Notes under the pieces: generated by a model
Seen by the model: only the letters and a program-made list of their open reading frames with translations
The model's database searches: none
Told to the model about the DNA's origin: nothing
In this document: positions 34,927 through 41,995 of the stretch, piece after piece
Numbering within the stretch: the stretch's first letter is position 1
How the letters are laid out: every line of letters starts with the position of its first letter
Translations under genes and position numbers: made by a program
Origin: Pseudomonas sp. G34
GTDB taxonomy: Bacteria; Pseudomonadota; Gammaproteobacteria; Pseudomonadales; Pseudomonadaceae
Direction: 5' to 3'
DNA: 64,000 nt
Assembly (NCBI RefSeq): GCF_031119625.1
Contig: NZ_JAVHZV010000002.1
Coordinates: forward strand, 1 to 64,000

Positions 34927-35549
34927 GCCAGGGGTTGCGCGAGGCCTGGCGCATGCTGCTGGCCCGGCCGCTGGCATTCGTCGCCCGGGATTGCCTGGAG
35001 GCCGCGCTGCTCGGTGCGCTGCCCCGTGAGCGGGTGCTCGAACTGATCGAGCAGTGGCGCTTCGAAGCACGCCTTGGCGAGCTGCTGGTTTCCTACTACG
35101 GATTGCAGCCGTTGAGCGGCGTCGGCGAGGTGGCCGATGACGACCTGCCAGTGCTGCTCCTGCCGCCGCCAGCCTTTGCCCAGCTGGCCAGAGCCTGTGG
35201 TGCCTGCCGACATGCCGCTGCCCTGGCCCGGGAAATTCGCGGCCCGCTGGTGCAGCAGCTGCGCGAGCGCTTGGGTGACGCCACCTACGAACTGGCCATT
35301 GGCTGGCGCGAAACCCAGGCGGGCACGCCGGCACTGATGTCCGGCGATGCCTTGCTGGCCGCCATCGAGGCGGATGGCCAGCGCTGCGTGGAGGCCTGGC
35401 TGGCGGCCCAGCCGACGGCCCTGCAGGACTGGCTACGGCTGCGCTTCGGCCTGGCTGCGCCGCTGTCGAGCGGCAGTGCCGATGACGTTCAGCTGGTGCG
35501 CCAGGTCGCCCTCGCCGTACATGAGCCTGCCGAGCGAGGCGCGGCATGA
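34923..35549 (+). CDS. SctK-like sorting-platform protein
   Basis: This protein of about 208 residues contains SQGLREAWRMLLARPLAFVA and RVLELIEQWRFEARLGELLV. It lies between sctJ and sctL, the position of the poorly conserved sctK in other systems. SctK links the cytoplasmic sorting platform (SctQ-SctL-SctN) to the inner ring. It starts with GTG overlapping the sctJ stop, and its end overlaps sctL by four bases. Identity rests mainly on place and size. Confidence 0.7.
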   Translation: MSQGLREAWRMLLARPLAFVARDCLEAALLGALPRERVLELIEQWRFEARLGELLVSYYGLQPLSGVGEVADDDLPVLLLPPPAFAQLARACGACRHAAALAREIRGPLVQQLRERLGDATYELAIGWRETQAGTPALMSGDALLAAIEADGQRCVEAWLAAQPTALQDWLRLRFGLAAPLSSGSADDVQLVRQVALAVHEPAERGAA

Positions 35550-36145
35550 GCACGCTGCCAGGCAAGCCAGGCCAGCGCATCCTGCGTGCCGAGGAGGCCG
35601 CGCAGTGGCTCGACGGCTACGCCTTCATGCAGGCGGCCCGCGAGGAGGCCGAGCGAACCCAGGCGGCCTTGCAGCGGCTGCGCGACCAGGCGCGCGACGA
35701 GGGCCGGGCGGCCGGGCTCGCCGAAGGGCAACGCGAGGCGGCGCAGTTGCTGGCGCGCACGGCGCAGCAGGTCGATGATTACCTGGCCGGCCTCGAAGCG
35801 CAGCTGACCGACCTGGCACTGGGCATCGTCCGGCAGGTGCTCGGTGAGCTGGACGAGGCCAGCCGCCTGGCGCAATGCACGCGCCAGGCACTCGGCGCCT
35901 TTCGCCAGGCCCAGCGGCTGCGCCTGCAGGTGCGGCCGGATCAGCTCGACGCCGTGCGCGAGCACCTGCGCGACCTTGGCGAACGCCTGGACGTCGAGGC
36001 CGATGACACGCTGGCTGCCGGCCATGCGCGGTTGAGCAGCCCCCAGGCCAGCGTCGAGCTGGACCTGCACACCCAGCTTCAAGGGCTGCGCCAGGCGCTG
36101 CTGCCCGGCAGTCTGGAGGGCGGCGATGAACGCCCCTCTGCATGA
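35546..36145 (+). CDS. sctL: SctL, ATPase stator/regulator
   Basis: This 199-residue protein has a long charged coiled-coil N-terminal part (AAREEAERTQAALQRLRDQA) and a C-terminal globular domain (LTDLALGIVRQVLGELDEAS, LRLQVRPDQLDAVREHLRD) like FliH/HrpE. It binds and restrains the SctN ATPase and joins it to SctQ. It overlaps sctN by 20 bases, which implies translational coupling. Confidence 0.88.
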   Translation: MSTLPGKPGQRILRAEEAAQWLDGYAFMQAAREEAERTQAALQRLRDQARDEGRAAGLAEGQREAAQLLARTAQQVDDYLAGLEAQLTDLALGIVRQVLGELDEASRLAQCTRQALGAFRQAQRLRLQVRPDQLDAVREHLRDLGERLDVEADDTLAAGHARLSSPQASVELDLHTQLQGLRQALLPGSLEGGDERPSA

Positions 36146-37448
36146 TCTGCTGCCGACCCTCAGCGCGCGCCTGGCCGATGCCCAGCCGCGGCCGTTACGC
36201 GGGCGCATTCGCAGTATTCGCGGCACGCTGATCCAGGCCAGCGTGCCGAATGTGGGCATTGGCGAGCTGTGCCGGCTCAGCGACCCGGCCAGCGGGCGGG
36301 TGCTCACCGCCGAAGTGGTGGGGTTCGATGGCGACGAGGCGATTCTCTCACCCGTCGGTTCCCTGGAGGGGCTGTCGACCCGTACCGAAATCGTCGCCAC
36401 TGGCGAGAGCCAGAGCGTGCTGGTCGGCGATGCCCTGCTGGGGCGGGTGATCGGCCCCCTGGGTGATGTGCTTGATGGCGGTGCGCCGGTCAGCGGGTTG
36501 CAGCGTTATCCACTGCAGGCCGAGCCGCCGGCACCCTTTTCCCGGCAGATTGTCGCCCAGCCGATGCCGCTCGGCATCCGCGCCATCGATGGTCTGCTCA
36601 CCGTGGCGCGTGGCCAGCGCATGGGCATCTTCGGCGAGCCCGGGGTGGGCAAGTCGTCGTTGCTGGCGAGCATCGTGCGGCGCAGCGAAGCCGAGGTGAT
36701 CGTCATCGGCCTGATCGGCGAGCGCGGGCGCGAGGTACGCGAACTGCTCGACGTCCACCTGGGGGCCGAGGCGCGGGCGCGTACCGTGGCCGTGGTCGCC
36801 ACCTCCGATCGCCCGGCCACCGAGCGGGTCAAGGCGGCACTGGTGGCCACCGCCCATGCCGAATATCACCGCGATCAGGGTCGCCATGTGCTGTTGCTGC
36901 TCGACAGCCTGACCCGCTTCGCCCGGGCCCAGCGCGAGATCGGCCTGGCCATCGGCGAGCCGCCGACCCGCCGCGGTTATCCGCCGTCGTTGTTCTCCGC
37001 CCTGCCACGCCTGCTGGAGCGCTCCGGGCCGGCGGCCAGCGGCAGCATCACGGCGCTGTACACGGTACTCACCGAAGGCGATGCGTCCCTTGACCCGGTG
37101 GCCGAGGAGGTACGCTCGATCCTCGACGGGCACCTGGTGCTCAGTGCCGAACTGGCCCAGCGCAACCACTTCCCGGCCATCGACGTGTTGCAGAGCCGCA
37201 GCCGCCTGATGGATCGCGTGGTCGAGCCGGAGCAGCGGCAACTGGCCGGTCACCTGCGTGCCCTGATGGCGCGGCACGCCGACATCGAGCTGCTGCTGCG
37301 CACCGGCGACTACGTGGCCGGCAGCGATCCATTGGCTGACGAGGCAATCGCCCGCCAGGCCGCCATCGAACAGTTTCTGCGTCAGGACGCCGCCGAGCCC
37401 AGTGGCTTCGACGACACCCTGCGCGCGCTGCGCAAGGTGCTGGCGTGA
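36126..37448 (+). CDS. sctN: SctN, T3SS ATPase
   Basis: This 440-residue hexameric ATPase is of the F1-beta/FliI type. Walker A is GEPGVGKSSLL near residue 174, and Walker B is HVLLLLDSLTRFARAQREIG. GLAIGEPPTRRGYPPSLFSA, between Walker B and the C-terminus, is diagnostic of type III ATPases. It unfolds and releases substrates from chaperones at the base of the apparatus. The start follows GGAGGG inside the end of sctL. Confidence 0.97.
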   Translation: MNAPLHDLLPTLSARLADAQPRPLRGRIRSIRGTLIQASVPNVGIGELCRLSDPASGRVLTAEVVGFDGDEAILSPVGSLEGLSTRTEIVATGESQSVLVGDALLGRVIGPLGDVLDGGAPVSGLQRYPLQAEPPAPFSRQIVAQPMPLGIRAIDGLLTVARGQRMGIFGEPGVGKSSLLASIVRRSEAEVIVIGLIGERGREVRELLDVHLGAEARARTVAVVATSDRPATERVKAALVATAHAEYHRDQGRHVLLLLDSLTRFARAQREIGLAIGEPPTRRGYPPSLFSALPRLLERSGPAASGSITALYTVLTEGDASLDPVAEEVRSILDGHLVLSAELAQRNHFPAIDVLQSRSRLMDRVVEPEQRQLAGHLRALMARHADIELLLRTGDYVAGSDPLADEAIARQAAIEQFLRQDAAEPSGFDDTLRALRKVLA

Positions 37449-37915
37449 GCGCCGTTGAACAGCTGGACGAGCTGCGCCGCCTGCGCGTGCGCCGCGCCGA
37501 AGCGCAACTGGCCAATTGGCAAACACGCTGCCAGCAGGCTGCCACCGAACTGCAGTGCGCCCAGGCGCGGGTCGGCGAGGCGCTGGCGCTGCTCGAGGGC
37601 GAGGCCGGGCAACTGCAGGCCCTGCTCACCGCGGGGGCACTGCCGGTGGGGCAGTACCGCAGTGCGCTGGAGCTGCTCGATGCGCTCGAGGCGCAACGGG
37701 GCCAGCTGGCGGAGCAGGCCGACCAGGCCTCCCGTCAGCTGGCCGAGGTACAGGCCGGCCGTGACCAGGCCCAGCAGTTCTGGCGGCGTCGGCAGTTGCA
37801 GTGCGAGGCGCTGGAGCCCTTGCTGCAGCAGCATGCGCGTCGCCAGCAGCGCGCCGCCGAGGCCCGCGAGGAAAGCCTGGCCGAAGACCGCCCCCATGGA
37901 GCCCTGCATCGATGA
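37445..37915 (+). CDS. sctO: SctO, central stalk protein
   Basis: This 156-residue protein is almost entirely coiled coil (LRRLRVRRAEAQLANWQTRC; EQADQASRQLAEVQAGRDQA), as in YscO/FliJ, which link the ATPase to the export gate SctV. It is encoded directly after sctN with a four-base overlap, the standard N-O order, and overlaps sctQ. Confidence 0.85.
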   Translation: MSAVEQLDELRRLRVRRAEAQLANWQTRCQQAATELQCAQARVGEALALLEGEAGQLQALLTAGALPVGQYRSALELLDALEAQRGQLAEQADQASRQLAEVQAGRDQAQQFWRRRQLQCEALEPLLQQHARRQQRAAEAREESLAEDRPHGALHR

Positions 37916-38925
37916 ACTGTCGCCAAGCGCTGCCCGTGCCGCTGTTGCCCCTGCTGCCGCAACTCGAGGTCGCCAGGCAGGCACTGCTCAATCGGCTGCT
38001 GCGCCGCCGGCAGCCCTGGCAGGGCCAGGTCGCGGGCGTGCGGTTCGAAGTCGCCGTCAGCGGCGCGCCGCTGCAGGACGCCGCGTGCGTCGTGCCGGGG
38101 CGTTTGGGCACCGCCGCGCTGCAGCTGCATCTGGATGCCGCCCTGCGCGAGCGGTTGCTGGCATCGCTGGCGCTGCAGCGCGACTTCCAGGGCCTGCCGC
38201 CGGCGCTGCAGAGCGTGCTGCTGGAAAAGGCGCTGCTGCCCTGGATCGAACCGCTCGAAGCCGCCTTCGGCCAACCGTTGAGCCTGGACGCCGATGCGCA
38301 GCCCGGTGACCTGATGCTCAGCCTGCAACTGAGCGCAGACGGTGCACCGCTGGGCACCCTTGGCCTGCAACTGAGCCATGCCGCCGCGCAAGGCGTCGCC
38401 GATCTGCTGGAGCGCTGCCTGCCGGTGGCGCGCCATCCGCTGCCGATCCTGCAACTGGGCCTGGCCCTGCAACGCGGCTGGCAGACCCTGAGCCTGGGCG
38501 AGCTGCGCAGCCTGCAGCCCGGCGACGTACTGATGCTCGACTGCCCGCCGAATGCCGATGGCCTGCTGGTGCTTGCAGGTGGCCACCGGCAGGCCCGTTT
38601 CAAACGTCAGCAGGCCGGCTTGCAACTGCTCGAGGCCTGGCAACCGATCAACCCGACGATGGAGAACGCCATGGGGCAAGACGCCGATGATGGGCAACTG
38701 GACGATGTGCCGCTGACCGTGGTCTGCCAGATCGGCAGCCTGGAACTGCCCCTGGGGCAGCTGCGCGAGCTGGGCGAGGGCAGCGTGCTGGCATTGCCCG
38801 AGGCTGATGTGCAGCAGGTTGAACTGCTGGTCAACGGCCGCTGCGTAGGGCGCGGCGAGCTGGTTGCCATTGGCGATGGGCTAGGGGTGCGCCTGACCCG
38901 GTTCGCCAGCCCATCAGGCTGCTGA
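37912..38925 (+). CDS. sctQ: SctQ, C-ring/sorting-platform protein
   Basis: This 337-residue protein has a C-terminal SpoA domain (residues about 265-335: VPLTVVCQIGSLELPLGQLR, then VELLVNGRCVGRGELVAIGD and GVRLTRF). A second SpoA-like stretch lies near 215 (LSLGELRSLQPGDVLMLD). It builds the cytoplasmic sorting platform. The last codons (Ser-Gly-Cys-stop) fall inside the left inverted repeat of a short inserted element, so the native end has been replaced. An in-frame internal start at 38671 may give a separate C-terminal product. Confidence 0.92.
   Translation: MNCRQALPVPLLPLLPQLEVARQALLNRLLRRRQPWQGQVAGVRFEVAVSGAPLQDAACVVPGRLGTAALQLHLDAALRERLLASLALQRDFQGLPPALQSVLLEKALLPWIEPLEAAFGQPLSLDADAQPGDLMLSLQLSADGAPLGTLGLQLSHAAAQGVADLLERCLPVARHPLPILQLGLALQRGWQTLSLGELRSLQPGDVLMLDCPPNADGLLVLAGGHRQARFKRQQAGLQLLEAWQPINPTMENAMGQDADDGQLDDVPLTVVCQIGSLELPLGQLRELGEGSVLALPEADVQQVELLVNGRCVGRGELVAIGDGLGVRLTRFASPSGC
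38671..38925 (+). CDS. Probable internal translation product SctQ-C
   Basis: Inside sctQ an ATG in the same frame is preceded at six bases by GGAG (38661-38664). It would give an 84-residue protein (MGQDADDGQLDDVPLTVVCQ...) holding just the last SpoA domain. YscQ and SpaO make such short C-terminal products from internal starts, and these are needed for sorting-platform assembly. The site is seen; its use is inferred. Confidence 0.6.
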   Translation: MGQDADDGQLDDVPLTVVCQIGSLELPLGQLRELGEGSVLALPEADVQQVELLVNGRCVGRGELVAIGDGLGVRLTRFASPSGC

Positions 38926-39083
38926 AAAACTACCTGCGTTGCCATCGCGGCGTTAAAAAGAGGCTCGAAATGCTCATTTACACCAGTAAAGTCGCCCGCG
39001 ACTCCGACCGCTTTCTCACCTCTTTTTGCGGGGCCGCCTCCGGTATTGCGCTGGCTGCCTCGGCTACGTTTTTCAGTGGCCTG
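38915..39083. mobile_element. 169-bp MITE-like element between sctQ and sctR
   Basis: The ends CAGGCTGCTGAAAAAC (38915-38930) and GTTTTTCAGTGGCCTG (39068-39083) are inverted with 14 of 16 bases matching. Nested inside are AAAAAGAGG and CCTCTTTTT arms. The left end contains the TGA stop of sctQ, and sctR starts two bases beyond the right end. It is too small to encode a transposase and would need one elsewhere in the genome. No clear target-site duplication is visible. Confidence 0.75.
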
Positions 39084-39085
39084 CT

Positions 39086-39745
39086 ATGACGGATTACCAA
39101 CCCAACCTGCTGGAAATCATCCTGGTCGTTACCACGATCGGCTTGATTCCCCTGGCGGTGGTGACCCTGACCGGCTTTCTGAAAATCTCCGTGGTGCTGT
39201 TCCTGATCCGTAACGCCCTGGGCGTGCAACAGACGCCGCCGAACCTGGTGCTCTACGGCATCGCCCTGATCCTCGCGGTGTACGTGACCACGCCGCTGAT
39301 CGGCGAGATGTACCGCGAGGTGGAGGGCCGCTCGATCAGCCTGCAGAACGCCGAGGAGTTGCGCGAGTTGGGCGACGCCCTGCATGCGCCCTTGCAGACC
39401 CACCTGTCGCGCTTCGCCAACCCGTCCGAGCGCGCGTTCTTCGTGTCGGCCACCGAGACCGTATGGTCCGAGGAGGCGCGTGCCGATCTGCGCGACGATG
39501 ATCTGGTGGTGCTGATTCCGGCGTTCGTCAGCTCCGAGCTGACCCGTGCCTTCGAAATTGGCTTTTTGCTGTACATCCCCTTTCTGGTGATCGACCTGCT
39601 GGTGGCCAACGTGCTGATGGCCATGGGCATGATGATGGTGTCGCCGACGCTGATCTCGATCCCCCTGAAGATCTTTCTGTTCGTCGCCGTCAGCGGCTGG
39701 TCACGGCTGATGCACGGCCTGATTCTCAGCTACGGGGGAGGGTGA
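39086..39745 (+). CDS. sctR: SctR, export-apparatus membrane protein
   Basis: This 219-residue protein is of the FliP/YscR family. It has helices at both ends (IILVVTTIGLIPLAVVTLTG; VVLFLIRNALGVQQTPPNLV) and the signature LIPAFVSSELTRAFEIGFLL with YIPFLVIDLLVANVLMAMGM. Five copies form the core of the export gate. Its ATG is immediately after the inserted element, and no strong ribosome-binding site is visible in the preceding CAGTGGCCTGCT, so translation may be weaker than in the original operon. Confidence 0.95.
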   Translation: MTDYQPNLLEIILVVTTIGLIPLAVVTLTGFLKISVVLFLIRNALGVQQTPPNLVLYGIALILAVYVTTPLIGEMYREVEGRSISLQNAEELRELGDALHAPLQTHLSRFANPSERAFFVSATETVWSEEARADLRDDDLVVLIPAFVSSELTRAFEIGFLLYIPFLVIDLLVANVLMAMGMMMVSPTLISIPLKIFLFVAVSGWSRLMHGLILSYGGG

Positions 39746-39748
39746 AGC

Positions 39749-40018
39749 ATGGGCCAGGACGTATTCCTGTCGTTGATGAAACAGGCGCTGATGACCGTGT
39801 TGCTGCTCAGCGCGCCGGCGCTGGGCGTGGCCATTCTCATCGGTCTCGGTGTCGGCCTGCTGCAGGCGCTCACCCAGATCCAGGACCAGACCCTGCCGCA
39901 GGCGGTCAAGCTGGTGGCGGTGCTGCTGGTGCTGGTGCTGATCGGCCCGCTGCTGGCCACCCAGGTGGCGGCCCTGGCCAGCCACGTGCTGGACAACTTC
40001 CCCGCCTGGACGCGCTAG
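39749..40018 (+). CDS. sctS: SctS, export-apparatus membrane protein
   Basis: This 89-residue two-helix membrane protein is of the FliQ/YscS family: MTVLLLSAPALGVAILIGLG, then LLQALTQIQDQTLPQAVKLV and LIGPLLATQVAAL. It lies three bases after sctR and before sctT, the invariant R-S-T-U order. Confidence 0.95.
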   Translation: MGQDVFLSLMKQALMTVLLLSAPALGVAILIGLGVGLLQALTQIQDQTLPQAVKLVAVLLVLVLIGPLLATQVAALASHVLDNFPAWTR

Positions 40019-40021
40019 GGC

Positions 40022-40840
40022 ATGGATGCCGATATCGGTCTGGGCATCGCCGAGATCGCGTACCCGGTGATCTCGGCGGCGGCCCTGGCGGTCTGTCGGG
40101 CGCTCGGCCTGGTGTTCATCACCCCGGCCTTCAATCGCCTGGGGCTGACCGGGATGATCCGCAGCTGCGTGGCCGTGGCGATCTCCGCGCCGATGTTTCT
40201 GCCGGCGTTCTCGGCGTTGACCGCCCTGGAGGACTACGGCAGCTTTTTTCTCGCCGGGCTGATGGTCAAGGAATTCCTCATCGGGGTGACCGTGGGCCTG
40301 CTGTTCGGCATTCCGTTCTGGGCTGCCGAAGTGGCCGGCGAGCTGGTCGACCTGCAGCGTGGCTCGACCATGGCACAACTGGTCGATCCCTCCGGCGCGG
40401 GCGAGGCGGGGGTCACCGCGACCCTGCTCAGCGTCACCCTGATCACCCTGTTCTTCATGTCCGGCGGCTTCATCCTGATGGTCGACGGCTTCTACCACAG
40501 CTACCAGCTATGGCCGGTCACCGCCTTTACCCCGGTGATCGCCAGCGCGGCGCTGGAGGCGGTGCTGGCGATTCTCGACCAGGTGATGCGCGTCGGCGTG
40601 CTGATGGTGGCGCCGCTGATCATCGCCCTGCTGGTGGCGGACATGATGCTCGCCTACCTGTCGCGCATGGCGCCGCAGATGAATATCTTCGACCTCTCGC
40701 TGTCGATAAAGAACCTGATATTCACCTTTCTGATGGTGCTCTACTGCGGCTTCCTGATCCCGCTGATGCTCGAGCAACTGGCGGAGTTTCGCGGCACCGT
40801 CGAGGTGCTCAAGACGCTGTCCGGCGCGGGTGAGCCCTGA
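40022..40840 (+). CDS. sctT: SctT, export-apparatus membrane protein
   Basis: This 272-residue protein is of the FliR/YscT family with about six helices. It includes ALGLVFITPAFNRLGLTGMI, then GVTVGLLFGIPFWAAEVAGE, VDLQRGSTMAQLVDPSG and LIIALLVADMMLAYLSRMAP with QMNIFDLSLSIKN, all family hallmarks. It overlaps sctU by one base. Confidence 0.95.
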   Translation: MDADIGLGIAEIAYPVISAAALAVCRALGLVFITPAFNRLGLTGMIRSCVAVAISAPMFLPAFSALTALEDYGSFFLAGLMVKEFLIGVTVGLLFGIPFWAAEVAGELVDLQRGSTMAQLVDPSGAGEAGVTATLLSVTLITLFFMSGGFILMVDGFYHSYQLWPVTAFTPVIASAALEAVLAILDQVMRVGVLMVAPLIIALLVADMMLAYLSRMAPQMNIFDLSLSIKNLIFTFLMVLYCGFLIPLMLEQLAEFRGTVEVLKTLSGAGEP

Positions 40841-41895
40841 TGGCCGGCAACAGCGGCAGCGAGGAGAAATCCCAGCCGGCCTCCGACAAGAAGCTGCGCG
40901 AGGCGCGGCAGAAAGGCCAGGTCTCGAAAAGCCAGGACATGGTCTCGGCGGTGGTGCTGCTCGGCTGCTCGGTGTGCATCGCCTTTCTCGCCGGCGTCGC
41001 CGAATCGCGGGTGCGTGGCCTGCTCGACCTGGCGGCGACCATCTACGTGGAGCCCTTCGCCACGGTCTGGCCGCGCCTGCTGGAAAGCGCCCAGCAAGTG
41101 CTGCTGCGCACCGCCCTGCCGATCCTCGGGGTGACGGTGGTGTGCGTGATCCTGACCAACATCGTGACCATGCGCGGCGTGCTGTTTTCCGGCGAACCGA
41201 TCAAGCCGGAATTCTCGCGGATCAACCCGGTGGAAGGGGCCAAGCGCATCTTCTCCATGCGCAACTTCATCGAGTTCCTCAAGAGCCTGGTCAAGGTGGT
41301 GGTGCTGTCGGTGGCCTTCTACGTGGTGGGACGCATCGCCCTGCAGGCGTTGATGGAGTCCTCGCGTTGCGGCGCCGGCTGCATCGAGTCGGTGTTCTTC
41401 GTGCTGCTCAAGCCGCTACTCGCCACGGTACTGCTCACCTACCTGGTGATCGGCGGCGTCGATGTACTGCTGCAGCGCTGGCTGTTCCAGCGCGAGATGC
41501 GCATGACCCGCAGCGAACAGAAGCGCGAGCGCAAGGACATGGACGGCGATCCGCTGATCAAGCGCGAACGCCAGCGCCAGCGCCGCGAGATGCAGACGCT
41601 GAGCAGCCGCAAGGTGGGCATCGCCCATGCCACCCTGATGATCGGCAGCGAAGACGGCTGGCTGGTCGGCGTGCGCTACGTGCGCGGCGAAACCCCGGTA
41701 CCGGTGCTGGTGTGCATGGCCACGGGCGAGGACGCCAAGGCCCTGCTGGCGCAGTCGGCGAGCCTGGGCGTGCCGCGTAGCCCGGACGCCAGGCTGGCGG
41801 CCGAGATCGCCAAGCGGGCGGTGAAGGGCGAGCCGATTCCGGCCAATACCTTCCAGCCGGTGGCCGATGCGCTGGTCGCCGCGCGGCTGATCTGA
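40840..41895 (+). CDS. sctU: SctU, export switch protein lacking the NPTH motif
   Basis: This 351-residue protein of the FlhB/YscU family has four membrane helices in the first 220 residues (start EEKSQPASDKKLREARQKGQ VSKSQDM is typical). The linker DMDGDPLIKRERQRQRREM leads into the cytoplasmic domain. At the place where other family members have NPTH, cut between N and P to switch substrate class, this protein has SEDG (residues 270-273, in IGSEDGWLVGVRYVRGETPV). The rest of the domain (VPRSPDARLAAEIAKRAVKG, IPANTFQPVADALVAARL) is intact, so the gene is not decayed. Confidence 0.93.
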   Translation: MAGNSGSEEKSQPASDKKLREARQKGQVSKSQDMVSAVVLLGCSVCIAFLAGVAESRVRGLLDLAATIYVEPFATVWPRLLESAQQVLLRTALPILGVTVVCVILTNIVTMRGVLFSGEPIKPEFSRINPVEGAKRIFSMRNFIEFLKSLVKVVVLSVAFYVVGRIALQALMESSRCGAGCIESVFFVLLKPLLATVLLTYLVIGGVDVLLQRWLFQREMRMTRSEQKRERKDMDGDPLIKRERQRQRREMQTLSSRKVGIAHATLMIGSEDGWLVGVRYVRGETPVPVLVCMATGEDAKALLAQSASLGVPRSPDARLAAEIAKRAVKGEPIPANTFQPVADALVAARLI

Positions 41896-41995
41896 GCCAG
41901 GTTCCAGGGTGAGCCCCGCTATCGGCTGGGGCCGGCGGTCAGCACTGTGCAGATGGTCACGCCCGTAACTGGCGCATGACCATCGACCGGCGCGT

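Noticed and set aside
26141..41895. A flagellar export locus
   Set aside because: Presence of a secretin, SctJ-type lipoprotein ring, SctD with FHA domain and SctI, and absence of flagellin, hook or rod genes, exclude flagella.
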